This document shows positions 9,883 through 18,319 of a stretch of DNA of 50,049 nucleotides, in pieces. The notes beneath the pieces were generated by a model that made no database searches, was not told the origin of the DNA, and worked only from the letters and a program-made list of their open reading frames with translations. Numbering within the stretch: the first letter of the stretch is position 1; every line of letters starts with the position of its first letter. The position numbers were made by a program, and so were the translations under genes. The DNA is from an uncultured Paraglaciecola sp. (GTDB taxonomy: Bacteria > Pseudomonadota > Gammaproteobacteria > Enterobacterales > Alteromonadaceae): NCBI RefSeq assembly GCF_913058035.1, contig NZ_CAJXPA010000011.1:1-50049 (forward strand), written 5' to 3'.

Positions 9883-10530
9883 ATGCAAAAATTTGAATCA
9901 CCCGCTCACGCATCACTTCACACATTATGTGAGTCCGAAGAATTATTAAACGTATTACATCCCTATGCCTATATTCAAGGTATCGTTTTCGCAGTTGCAG
10001 CAGCACCTGAAATACCTATGCCTGAAAAGTGGTTAGCTTGGTCGATTAAGACCAGTAATCGACTGACTAGCACTGAACAAGCTGATAATCTCACAGATAT
10101 TTTGATGAAAATATTGCAAGTACAGTTAAAAAATATGAGTGAAGAAAAGATAAAACTGCCGATGGGGATCACATTTAATCAGGATGGCCAAAAACAAAGT
10201 TCAGTTGCAATGTGGTGTCAAGGTATGCTGTTTGGTCACAGTCAGCTCGAATCAGTCTGGCAACATGCTTGGAATAAAATGCAAGTGACTGAATGCACGC
10301 AGGTGCAGCAACTTCAAAAAGACCTAAGCCATTGTCTGTATATGTTCACTACCTTTGCAGATATTCCGTTAGCAATTAAGCAGGCTGATGACAGGGGGAA
10401 CGATCAGTTATTTAATATATTGCCAAAAATATTTTTGTCTTTTCCTCAGACCCTGAAAACCTATGTAGGATTGTCTGGCAGGTTAGTCGATTTTTTACCT
10501 AATCAGTTCGAGACTTTCGAGCAAAAATAA
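9883..10530 (+). CDS. UPF0149 (YgfB/YecA-like) family protein
   Basis: A 215-residue soluble protein. YIQGIVFAVAAAPEIPMPEKW near the N-terminus corresponds to the family pattern of a Gly followed by a small-residue helix and APE, then a Trp-containing segment; WCQGMLFGHSQLE corresponds to the family WC-x-GFL-x-G motif. It lacks the C-terminal SEC-C zinc-binding tail found in YecA. Proteins of this family have no agreed biochemical activity. It is divergent from the Zur-linked receptor gene and shares its upstream region. No partner gene follows. Confidence 0.65.
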   Translation: MQKFESPAHASLHTLCESEELLNVLHPYAYIQGIVFAVAAAPEIPMPEKWLAWSIKTSNRLTSTEQADNLTDILMKILQVQLKNMSEEKIKLPMGITFNQDGQKQSSVAMWCQGMLFGHSQLESVWQHAWNKMQVTECTQVQQLQKDLSHCLYMFTTFADIPLAIKQADDRGNDQLFNILPKIFLSFPQTLKTYVGLSGRLVDFLPNQFETFEQK

Positions 10531-10946
10531 ACAACCAATAGCAGCTAAAAGCTAAAGATTTTAACTACACACTAAGACGAATGCCTCACAAGGGCGAATA
10601 AAAGCAGGTCAAAGACGCGACGACTAGGTTGAAAAAATAAACGCTGTTATACGTAGTGAAGGCATCTAAAAATTGATCCTCTTCAGGTTTTATTATCTAC
10701 AGATTCTAACAATCCATTCACTTCTCGTGATTGCTGAAGTCGGTGGAGGATTACTTTTTATTCTTGTTTCGATAAACACTTTTTAATCTGTCATTTTTTA
10801 ACTCATATTGCCTGTAACTTGTAATTGGCTTCTATCTCCTAATTGGCTTCTATTTTTGATATATTCATATTTACAATGTTGTGTAAGGCGGATATGAAGT
10901 AAGGTTAATTTAATTGACAAAATAAAAAATATATAGAGATACACAT
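10531..10946. other. Intergenic region before the S9 peptidase gene
   Basis: 416 bp without a convincing gene. A 14-bp sequence TAATTGGCTTCTAT occurs twice at 10822-10835 and 10840-10853, an 18-bp-period duplication. A TTGACA at 10914-10919 is too close to the start codon to be a normal -35 element. Confidence 0.45.
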
Positions 10947-13265
10947 ATGAATAGTTCTACTTGGTACAAGTGGGTTATAACGCTTGTCGTCATATTTTTC
11001 ACTTTATCTGCGTGTGTAGGTAACAATAAATTAAACACCACAGAGGCAGCAAAAATGGACACTCAGTTGACTGATAAAATGATATATGGCGACTGGGCTT
11101 ATAATGCAAAAAAGCCAGGTGTAGTCCGCTGGTTAGATGAAGGTGCTAGCTATAGTGCCTTAGAAACTGCGCCAGGTTATGAAGATGCCAAGCTTGAAAA
11201 AGATCAATACGGCGACGACATCAGGGTATATGAGGAAATTATTCAATATGATCCTGCTACATCAAAACGTACAGTTCTACTGCCCCTGAAACAACTTATT
11301 CCTACAGGTTCTGACAAAGCGTTAGCCATAGATGATTATCAATGGTCTAACGATAAATCGAAGATATTGATTTACACAAATGCTAAATATGTTTGGCGTA
11401 AAAAAGACCGTGGTGACTATTGGATACGTGACCTTGATACTGATGATTTATGGCAGCTAGGTGATGTAAAATCTGCGTCAGCAGAAATGATGTTTGGCAA
11501 ATTTTCACCTGATGGTTTGAAGTTTGCCTATGTATGGAAAAATAATATTTATGTGCAAGATCTTGATTCCCGAGAAGTGCGAGCTCTAACCACTGATGCC
11601 TCAAGTTCTGTTATTAATGGTTTATTTGATTGGGCTTATGAAGAAGAGTTTTCTATCCGTGACGGATTTCGTTGGAGCCCTGATAGTCAACGTATTGCTT
11701 ATTGGCAACTAGATACTCGTGCTGCCAAAGACTTTTTGATTATTAATAATACTGACACCCTATATCCTGTAATAACGGCAATCCCTTATCCGAAAGTAGG
11801 TGAAGAAAATGCCGCAGCACGCATTGGTGTTGTCACCCTTGGAAACAGCAACACCCAGTGGATAACACTGCCTGGTGACGCTAAAGATATGTATGTGCCA
11901 CGCATGGACTGGGCTAACAGCAGTGATCAATTATTAGTTCAGCAGTTTAATCGTAAGCAAGATACCAATACTTTATTTTATGCAGATGCACGTACTGGGA
12001 AAATACAGGTACTTTTATCAGAAAAAGAAGACACTTTTATTGAATTGATGATCGAGCCTAAATGGCTTGAAAACTCCAACGACTTTATTTGGCAAAGTGA
12101 AAGAGACGGTTGGAAGCATGTCTTCCGGGTGTCAAGAGACGGCAGGACTTACAAAAATCTTACACCAGGTAAGTTCGATGTCACTCAACTCGTTTCTGTT
12201 GATGAAAAAAATGGCTGGCTGTATTTTATTGCCTCACCAGAAAATGTGTCCCAACGCTACCTGCAGCGTTCACGCTTAGACGGTAGCGGTGACATGGAGC
12301 AAGTTACCCCAAGCAAATTTAACGGTACTAATGGTTATCAAATATCTTCTGATTCGACCTGGGCGATACACACCTACTCGTCTTTCTTGACAGCGCCAGT
12401 CTATAGTCTGATTTCGCTACCAGATCACAAGATACATGACGTGCTCGAAGACAACGCTGTTCTAGCTACAAAACTGACTGAATTAAACATTGGTGAACTA
12501 GAGTTTTACAGCGTAAAAGCCCAAGATGAATTGCGTTTAGATGGTTACATGTTGCGTCCTGCAACACTAGACAAGAGTAAAAAATATCCATTGATACATT
12601 ATGTTTACGGAGAGCCAGCAGGGCAAACTGTGCGCGATGTTTGGCAGGGTAACCGGAGTATGTGGCATATAATGATGTCGCAACGTGGTTTTATTGTTTC
12701 CTCCGTCGATAATCGTGGGACTGCGGCCCCTAGAGGGCATGACTGGCGGCGTTCTATTTACGCAAGCGATGGTAGTTTAGAAACACAAGATCAGTCAGAT
12801 GCAATCAACGCAATGTGCGCGCGTTGGGAATATATAGATTGTAACCGAGTAGGTGTTTGGGGCCATTCCGGTGGAGGTTCTTTAACACTTAGCTTAATGT
12901 TTCGTTACCCCAAGTTGTTCAAAGTAGGGGTATCTCAAGCACCTGTGCCAGATAAACGTCTATACGATTCCATTTATCAGGAACGTTATTCAGGCCTATT
13001 AGAAGATAATGCTGACAACTATGTGGAATTTTCAGCCATTACTCATGCAGCTAAACTAGAAGGTAAGTTATTGCTAGTTCATGGCACAGGTGATGATAAT
13101 GTGCACTATCAGGGCAGTGAGCGATTAATCAACGAACTAATTAAACACAATAAGCAATTTAGCCTGATGGCTTACCCAAATAGGCGTCATGGGATCGTTG
13201 AGGGCGAAGGCACTTCGCTACATTTGAGTACAATGAGATCAGCATACTTTATGAACAATCTCTAA
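10947..13265 (+). CDS. Dipeptidyl peptidase IV-like S9 serine peptidase, lipoprotein
   Basis: A 772-residue envelope peptidase expected to remove dipeptides from the N-terminus of oligopeptides. Residues 1-23 form a lipoprotein signal ending in LSAC, so the protein is likely lipid-anchored. A beta-propeller domain (about 60-510) contains YEEEFSIRDGFRWSPDSQRI, matching the Glu pair that binds the free N-terminus in DPP IV. The alpha/beta hydrolase domain has the nucleophile Ser in GVWGHSGGGS (about residue 640), Asp in GTGDDN (about 716) and His in RRHGI (about 748). The usual nucleophile elbow is GWSYGG; here it is GHSGGG. The gene is monocistronic. Family is firm; strict Pro specificity is inferred. 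Confidence 0.88.
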   Translation: MNSSTWYKWVITLVVIFFTLSACVGNNKLNTTEAAKMDTQLTDKMIYGDWAYNAKKPGVVRWLDEGASYSALETAPGYEDAKLEKDQYGDDIRVYEEIIQYDPATSKRTVLLPLKQLIPTGSDKALAIDDYQWSNDKSKILIYTNAKYVWRKKDRGDYWIRDLDTDDLWQLGDVKSASAEMMFGKFSPDGLKFAYVWKNNIYVQDLDSREVRALTTDASSSVINGLFDWAYEEEFSIRDGFRWSPDSQRIAYWQLDTRAAKDFLIINNTDTLYPVITAIPYPKVGEENAAARIGVVTLGNSNTQWITLPGDAKDMYVPRMDWANSSDQLLVQQFNRKQDTNTLFYADARTGKIQVLLSEKEDTFIELMIEPKWLENSNDFIWQSERDGWKHVFRVSRDGRTYKNLTPGKFDVTQLVSVDEKNGWLYFIASPENVSQRYLQRSRLDGSGDMEQVTPSKFNGTNGYQISSDSTWAIHTYSSFLTAPVYSLISLPDHKIHDVLEDNAVLATKLTELNIGELEFYSVKAQDELRLDGYMLRPATLDKSKKYPLIHYVYGEPAGQTVRDVWQGNRSMWHIMMSQRGFIVSSVDNRGTAAPRGHDWRRSIYASDGSLETQDQSDAINAMCARWEYIDCNRVGVWGHSGGGSLTLSLMFRYPKLFKVGVSQAPVPDKRLYDSIYQERYSGLLEDNADNYVEFSAITHAAKLEGKLLLVHGTGDDNVHYQGSERLINELIKHNKQFSLMAYPNRRHGIVEGEGTSLHLSTMRSAYFMNNL

Positions 13266-13338
13266 AAGCACCGATTAAGTTGCCACTTCTAGACTTATAG
13301 GAGGGCAACTTACTGGTGATCATTTGGTAAATAGCGAC

Positions 13339-13710
13339 TTATTTTTTAGCTTTAGTCTTTAATTCAAAATCAAATTCTTGAGCTGAAATCACTAGTCCTT
13401 CTTCATTTTCGCTAGGGAAAACAGCCACTGCTACGTCGTCGTCCTCTAACCCTCTTGTCCAGCGGTCATGCCACGTTTTTAAATCAATTGCTTTGGCTTC
13501 GCATGCAGACCAATCACCTGTTGCCCAAGCTTGGGCAAATGTTTCACTTGGCCAAACAGGTGTGCAATCTTCATCTTCGGTGTTGAGCATCACGCAGCCG
13601 TCTTGGTCGGTTAATATCCATACTTGTTTATTTAAGATGCACTCTTTTACTAAATAGTTGAGACGTTGTTCTGGTGTAAATTGTGCAATGTTGTCTAGGG
13701 TGTCTGACAT
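13339..13710 (-). CDS. Small acidic protein, DUF2750-like
   Basis: A 123-residue soluble acidic protein (start MSDTLDNIAQ). The arrangement of an N-terminal helix, VWILTDQDGCVML, VWPSETFAQAWATGDW and a C-terminal acidic part resembles DUF2750 proteins, whose function is unknown. A longer reading from 13812 would overlap the preceding minus-strand glycosidase gene, so I take the internal ATG at 13710, which has GGAT a few bases ahead. It lies 70 bp downstream of the glycosidase gene on the same strand and may be co-transcribed with it. Confidence 0.6.
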   Translation of the reverse strand: MSDTLDNIAQFTPEQRLNYLVKECILNKQVWILTDQDGCVMLNTEDEDCTPVWPSETFAQAWATGDWSACEAKAIDLKTWHDRWTRGLEDDDVAVAVFPSENEEGLVISAQEFDFELKTKAKK

Positions 13711-13780
13711 AAATGATCCAAATATGTATAGCGTGAAAGAAAAAACTAAAGCAAGAGGTTGTTTTAGTTTATCGTTTATT

Positions 13781-15067
13781 CTAATTCTCAACCATAAATG
13801 GAATATTTGCATTACCTACTTTGTTATTTCCACCATGAGCGTAATTGAATAAGCGATATTCACCCACTTCTCTTGGTGCATTAAACGTCATTTCAACATA
13901 TTCGGGTCGAAAGTCAGATTTGATTACTTTCAATCCCAATACTGCTGGTTTTGCTTCAAAGTGACCCCCTTGACTGCGTGTCTCCACCTCTCTCATCAAG
14001 ACCCATTCATGAGTCAATAGATCGCCTTCGAGGTCAGTGACTTGAACTTTGACCGTAGCAGTTTGACCAGACTTTAATCGAATATTTTCAATTGCTTGTG
14101 TATTGTTGATAGAGATAGCTTCTGATAGAGGAGCACGATTAATCGGATATTGCCCTGTCCATATCCGGGTGAGTTCATCAATATTTGCTGTTTGCTCACC
14201 AGACTCATTAAACATACCGTACCAAGTCGGTGTACGTTCTTGTTTCTGACCCCAGAAAAATGCAAATGAACCAATGATTTTGCCTGTTTTATCATCAAGA
14301 ATAATTTCTTGCATGCGTTTTGCCATGCCTGAAGCTTTGACTGCACTGGGTTCTTCAATTTCCCGACCCCACTCGGTAGTGGGCAATTCCCAATGCCCTA
14401 AAGGTCCAAATTCGGTCACCATGTAAGGTTTGTCTACATTACTTTGGGTAATGCTGTCAGGTAATGTGACTAACCCTCCATAACTTTGCACAGATAAAAT
14501 ATCGATATTGGGTGCATATTTTAGAACCTGCGCAATATCTTTAGGGTTAGCTCCTGCAAGACTAAAAGTGGCAGGATGGTTGGGGTCACTCTTATGAATG
14601 TAGTCGATGATGTCACCCATAGCGGCATACACCTTGGGGTTGACCTCTTTTAACTTTTCTTTTTCGTCAAATAATAAATTAGGTTCATTGTTAATTACCC
14701 AAAGTAGTACGTTAGGATGATGTTTATACTTTTCGATGACATTGGTAACACGTTTAAACTGCTCGGCTACTGCTTCTTTGTCGTTGTAATCAAAACCTAA
14801 TAATTCTTTACCTGTTGGTATTCCTACTGCAATCATCAGCCCCAGCTTTTTTGCCATGGCTAATTCTTGCTCGATATGAGTTAACTCCCAAGTTCTAAAA
14901 GTATTACCTCCCGCCTCTTTTAAGGCCACGATATCTTCATCGTTTGTATAGCCCAAGCCGACTCCTCTTACTTCATAAGGTTGGCCATTGATGGTAAGAG
15001 AATATTGATTGTTCTGTTTGACTACTTTAACTACTGACGGGGTTTGAATTGAATTTGTAAAAGGCAT
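13781..15067 (-). CDS. Glycoside hydrolase, clan GH-A TIM barrel (GH2/GH5-like)
   Basis: A 428-residue protein. After a short strand segment (SLTINGQPYEVRGVGLGYTN) comes a TIM barrel with FRTWEL, WVINNEPN (Glu128, likely acid/base) and YMVTEFG (Glu219, likely nucleophile), the clan GH-A pair. Residues about 320-428 form a beta-sandwich-like tail. The jelly-roll and sandwich domains normally ahead of a GH2 barrel are absent. No signal peptide is seen, and an in-frame TAG about 20 codons upstream rules out a simple extension, so a cytoplasmic enzyme is implied. Substrate unknown; beta-glucans are a guess. No transporter or polysaccharide utilisation genes adjoin it. Confidence 0.7.
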   Translation of the reverse strand: MPFTNSIQTPSVVKVVKQNNQYSLTINGQPYEVRGVGLGYTNDEDIVALKEAGGNTFRTWELTHIEQELAMAKKLGLMIAVGIPTGKELLGFDYNDKEAVAEQFKRVTNVIEKYKHHPNVLLWVINNEPNLLFDEKEKLKEVNPKVYAAMGDIIDYIHKSDPNHPATFSLAGANPKDIAQVLKYAPNIDILSVQSYGGLVTLPDSITQSNVDKPYMVTEFGPLGHWELPTTEWGREIEEPSAVKASGMAKRMQEIILDDKTGKIIGSFAFFWGQKQERTPTWYGMFNESGEQTANIDELTRIWTGQYPINRAPLSEAISINNTQAIENIRLKSGQTATVKVQVTDLEGDLLTHEWVLMREVETRSQGGHFEAKPAVLGLKVIKSDFRPEYVEMTFNAPREVGEYRLFNYAHGGNNKVGNANIPFMVEN

Positions 15068-15235
15068 GAGTAAGCTGCTTAGAGTTAACTATAATGAGTG
15101 GAGTAAACGTGAGATCATAAAAACACTAGTTTCATATTGTATCTACAAACAACAAAATTGTATTCTTCGTCTTAAGCTTTGCGTACATAAACAAGGTATA
15201 AATCGGCCAATAGGGCCATTATTAGGATTAAGCGG

Positions 15236-16030
15236 ATGCAAAATATAGTTTTTTGGAATGGTAATAAGTCTTCAGCAAGGCAGAATTACGAAACAGCTTT
15301 GCTTCAAGCATGTTTAAAAGCGACAGATCATCAATATGGTTCAATGCAGATACGAGTTGATAACACTGATTACTCTAATGCCGAAGATGAAGCCCATGTA
15401 TTTGTAAACGGTGCAGACATTTTGGTAACCGTAGCTGGAAATGTAAAATTTAAAGACCAACAAAAACTGGTCATTCCTCAACCACTTACTAAAGGGCTAT
15501 TGGGTTACCGATTACTTTTGGTCAGAGACGAGTCCCTAAAAAAGTTTGCTCAGATTAACACGCCACAGCAGCTTCAAGCGTTATCTATCGGCATACCTGA
15601 AACGTGGGCAGATGCTGCGCTCTTTAGGCATAACCAATATAAAGTTATTGAACGGGGAACCTTAGATAACTTATTTTTGTTATTAAAAAACGCTACTTTT
15701 GATTATGTAGCCTTGGGTGTGAACGAAGTTGAGCAAATTTTTCAGCAGCAGGTTGAGTCTTTAGGTGGCATAAGCATTGAACCATCACTAATGCTTTATT
15801 ACCCATTTCCATTAGTATTTTATGTCAATCCCAACAAATCTGTTTTAGCAGAACGAATTGAAATTGGGCTCAAATTGATAATGGCTAATGGCGAACACGA
15901 AATGCTGTTTAATCATTATCATGCTGATGTTACTCAGCGACTCAATTTACGCATTAGAAAGATACACACTCTAGCTAATCCAATGTTGCCATCTGAAATG
16001 AGCGATTTTTCTGCTACATTGTTGGATTAG
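15236..16030 (+). CDS. Substrate-binding-like protein (type 2 periplasmic binding fold), no signal peptide
   Basis: A 264-residue protein with the order of a family 3 solute-binding fold: a first lobe, the crossover LLGYRLLLVRDESLKKFAQI, then TPQQLQALSIGIPETWADAALF, which is typical of such proteins, and a return strand VFYVNPNKSVLAERIEIGLK. Unlike transport-associated members it starts MQNIVFWNG with no signal peptide, and no permease or ATPase gene is near. It could be a cytoplasmic sensor, or the true start could be missing. It is divergent from the glycosidase gene. Confidence 0.55.
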   Translation: MQNIVFWNGNKSSARQNYETALLQACLKATDHQYGSMQIRVDNTDYSNAEDEAHVFVNGADILVTVAGNVKFKDQQKLVIPQPLTKGLLGYRLLLVRDESLKKFAQINTPQQLQALSIGIPETWADAALFRHNQYKVIERGTLDNLFLLLKNATFDYVALGVNEVEQIFQQQVESLGGISIEPSLMLYYPFPLVFYVNPNKSVLAERIEIGLKLIMANGEHEMLFNHYHADVTQRLNLRIRKIHTLANPMLPSEMSDFSATLLD

Positions 16031-16417
16031 TTGAGTTGAAACTAGTCCAGTCACGTGGCATAAACACAGCAAAGTTTTGTCCGCATTTTTAGTTTTACAC
16101 ATGCACCTTATCAACCTTGCCTAACCTTCTTAAGACGGCATCATTGAGTTTATATTAGGTAATATCTGATGAAATAGTAAATTGTATGAACTTCAGAACG
16201 CGGCAAGTTGATGAGCTCACAAAGCCACCTTGAGAAAATAGAGGCGTTTTCTTGGTTGCGTTTATATGAACTCCGCACTAGGTTTTTTTCACTATAACGT
16301 TATTGTAGGTCGTATTGAGTTAATCTTTGGTGTGTTACATTTCATAAAGATTTTCACTAACACTATCCGCATATTAAATCCGCCGTCATAGTCATTTTTG
16401 CCTTCAAAGTAGCTCTG
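16031..16417. other. Convergent spacer without a gene
   Basis: 387 bp between the convergent binding-protein-like and dehydrogenase genes. I see no supported reading frame, RNA gene or clear hairpin terminator in it. Confidence 0.4.
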
Positions 16418-17353
16418 TCAATATCCCTTGGCAAAATCTAAAACGTTACGAAGTCTCTCCCCTTTGATAAACCTGTAATAATTGTCACTAAATAGGGGGA
16501 AAATATCTTCAGGCAATGATTCTGCCGCAGTGTGTTGAGTAACGTAAAGATTATCTAATTCCCAAAATGGATGATGTTCAGGTAACGGTTCTTGCTCAAA
16601 TACATCTAAAACCGCCGCTTTCAGTGTTTTATTTTTTAGTGTAGCGATTAAATCAGAATCAATTATTGTTGTGCCTCTGCCCGCATTGATCAATACACAG
16701 TGTTCAGGCAAATAAGACAAGAAATTGTGGTCGATTAGCCCAGTAGTGGCTCTACTTTGAGGTAATAGACACACCAGGTAATCTAGTTTTGTGGCAAAGC
16801 TTTGTTCGTCATGACAAGTGTAATATTGATCGATAAACTCGCAGTCGTTACTTGTTCTGGTATAACCTCGTGTCTTCATTGAAAAGTGTTTAGCCATTTT
16901 GGCAACAGCCTGTCCTATATCGCCTACACCCATTATTCCTAGTGTTTTACCAGCCAATGATTGATAAGTCGGAGCAGCCCATTTTTTGTTTTTCTGCGCT
17001 TGGTTGAATCCAGTCAAATTACGTGAAAAGTATAAAAGGTAAGCAAATACATATTCTTGCATGGCTTGCTGAAACACACCTTTGACTCCACAAAGTTGGT
17101 AATCAGTTTTATCCAAGGCAAAAAGTGCAGTGTTGCCAGCCCAGGTCGATTGTAACCATTTTAATTGTGTGCATTGGCTAATAATTTGAGCCGTCAAATC
17201 GGGGTCACCGAACAATATGTGTACTTGCGAATAATCAAAGGTTCCCGCAATTTTATTATCTACCAATATTAGTCGTAGATGTGGCAAGTGTGCCTGTTGT
17301 ATGAGTGTTTGGTAAAGCGCGGAGTCACGACTCAAAATGGCTATATTGTGCAT
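16418..17353 (-). CDS. D-2-hydroxyacid dehydrogenase (glyoxylate/hydroxypyruvate reductase GhrA-like)
   Basis: A 311-residue NAD(P)-dependent dehydrogenase of the D-isomer-specific 2-hydroxyacid family. The Rossmann domain has LGIMGVGDIGQAVAKMAK (GxGxxG), then LLPQSRATTGLI, INAGRGTTIID (substrate-binding Arg), VFEQEPLPEHHPFW (Glu) and YVTQHTAAES (catalytic His). Length and the HTAA motif fit the GhrA branch, which reduces glyoxylate and hydroxypyruvate to glycolate and glycerate in the cytoplasm. It is a single gene; a 16-bp palindrome lies about 100 bp upstream. Confidence 0.82.
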   Translation of the reverse strand: MHNIAILSRDSALYQTLIQQAHLPHLRLILVDNKIAGTFDYSQVHILFGDPDLTAQIISQCTQLKWLQSTWAGNTALFALDKTDYQLCGVKGVFQQAMQEYVFAYLLYFSRNLTGFNQAQKNKKWAAPTYQSLAGKTLGIMGVGDIGQAVAKMAKHFSMKTRGYTRTSNDCEFIDQYYTCHDEQSFATKLDYLVCLLPQSRATTGLIDHNFLSYLPEHCVLINAGRGTTIIDSDLIATLKNKTLKAAVLDVFEQEPLPEHHPFWELDNLYVTQHTAAESLPEDIFPLFSDNYYRFIKGERLRNVLDFAKGY

Positions 17354-17454
17354 AGGTTAAATAGGTACCATGTAAAAATTAAATTACCAATGTGTCATCG
17401 TAAGAAATTATATTTGTTTATTTGAATGAAATTAAATCCGATTTTCATTTAGTT

Positions 17455-17470
17455 ATAACAAATTTGTTAT
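17455..17470. promoter_or_regulatory. 16-bp palindrome upstream of the dehydrogenase gene
   Basis: ATAACAAATTTGTTAT is a perfect inverted repeat 102 bp upstream of the minus-strand dehydrogenase start. It has the size of a dimeric-regulator operator; I do not recognise the regulator. Confidence 0.35.
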
Positions 17471-17578
17471 CCATAGTGACACTACATGAGTGCAGACAAT
17501 ATTGCTGCCCTAACTTTGATATTTGTTGTTGTAAGGTCGCCATCTCAAAACAATGTACTACATATTAGCTTTAACTTT

Positions 17579-17616
17579 GAGTATACAGATGCATTAGCAT
17601 ATGCATCTATATACTC
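17579..17616. repeat. 38-base imperfect inverted repeat
   Basis: Arms of 16 bases at 17579-17594 and 17601-17616 pair with one mismatch around a six-base loop (TAGCAT). No T-run follows on either strand, so it is not an ordinary terminator. Confidence 0.7.
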
Positions 17617-18021
17617 ACATCGCATCAAAATGTCGGATTAAGGGGAAATTTTTATGCAAAGGTGTGCTAAAAGTAGATAACAAAAACCCATAATAATCTG
17701 ATTTTCCAAATTTCATTAAGTTAAATTAAGACCTTATGCTAGCTTGGAATTATTCAATTAAGTTGTATTTTTAACTTCTTAAGGTATTCATGTAGGTCTA
17801 CTTAGTGGTTATTTATGAGTCTTTGTGACCGCGCTATCCATATGCAGTAATCTGTCACGGGTGTCAGTAGACTAGCGGGGTGGGTCTTATAAAAGCGGCT
17901 ACTGATAATGCTAAGCATCAGGTCACAGTTTTTAATTCAACGTAGCACACAAGACCAGTCTGCAACCTATAGCTAAATGGTGGCATTCGAAAAACGCGAC
18001 GACTATGCTAATCAAAGAGGA

Positions 18022-18049
18022 GATACACTTTTTGAGATGCACTTTTTGA
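18022..18049. repeat. 14-bp tandem duplication
   Basis: GATACACTTTTTGA is followed directly by GATGCACTTTTTGA, one base different, in non-coding sequence. Confidence 0.75.
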
Positions 18050-18258
18050 GATAGTAAGTTGCGCCGCTTGTCATCGTCCCATTATGGTCACAAATAAATA
18101 TTATTCCTAGAAAGGCTAACGCTGTTAGACGCTTCATTTTTATACCAATGAATTAGAGAAGAAAAAGTGCGGAACGGATAGTTTTGTGTCTCATAAAAAA
18201 GCAACATGGTGAAAGCTTCAATGAGATTGGGACCTTTGATTTGCGAATATTATTTCAT

Positions 18259-18288
18259 AAAAAAAAGCGCTCATAGGCGCCTTTTTTT
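18259..18288 (-). terminator. Terminator after the phasin gene
   Basis: GCGC / GCGC core (18267-18270 and 18277-18280) flanked by A-runs on one side and T-runs on the other. Read on the minus strand it follows the phasin stop by about 30 bases and ends in a T-run, so it fits a Rho-independent terminator that could work in both directions. Confidence 0.7.
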
Positions 18289-18319
18289 CTATTATTTTAC
18301 CCTTTAGAAGGTGTAATAA

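Larger units (their letters stand above)
17354..18258. other. Long non-coding region with hairpins and a short tandem duplication
   Basis: About 900 bp without a convincing gene, the longest such stretch here. It holds a 16-bp perfect palindrome (17455-17470), a 38-base hairpin (17579-17616), an eight-codon open frame at 17654-17680 that has an AGGGGA ribosome-binding-like sequence ahead of it but ends quickly, and a 14-bp tandem duplication at 18022-18049. It could be a decayed gene or host an untranslated RNA; nothing shows which. Confidence 0.5.

Noticed and set aside
10914-10942. TTGACA as a -35 element for the S9 peptidase gene
   Set aside because: A -10 box at normal spacing would fall only a few bases before the start codon, leaving no room for a leader.
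15066-15248. 60-codon plus-strand frame between the glycosidase and binding-protein-like genes
   Set aside because: It overlaps the starts of both neighbours, has no ribosome binding site and reads as low-quality protein.
10616-18134. Shared words CGCGACGACTA and AACGCTGTTA in two spacers as a dispersed repeat
   Set aside because: Matches of 10-11 bases are expected by chance in 50 kb and the surrounding sequence does not align.
18114-18134. GCTAAC...GTTAGAC as an integron attC-type site
   Set aside because: The two core-like words are adjacent rather than at the ends of a folded 60-140 bp site, and no cassette genes are present.
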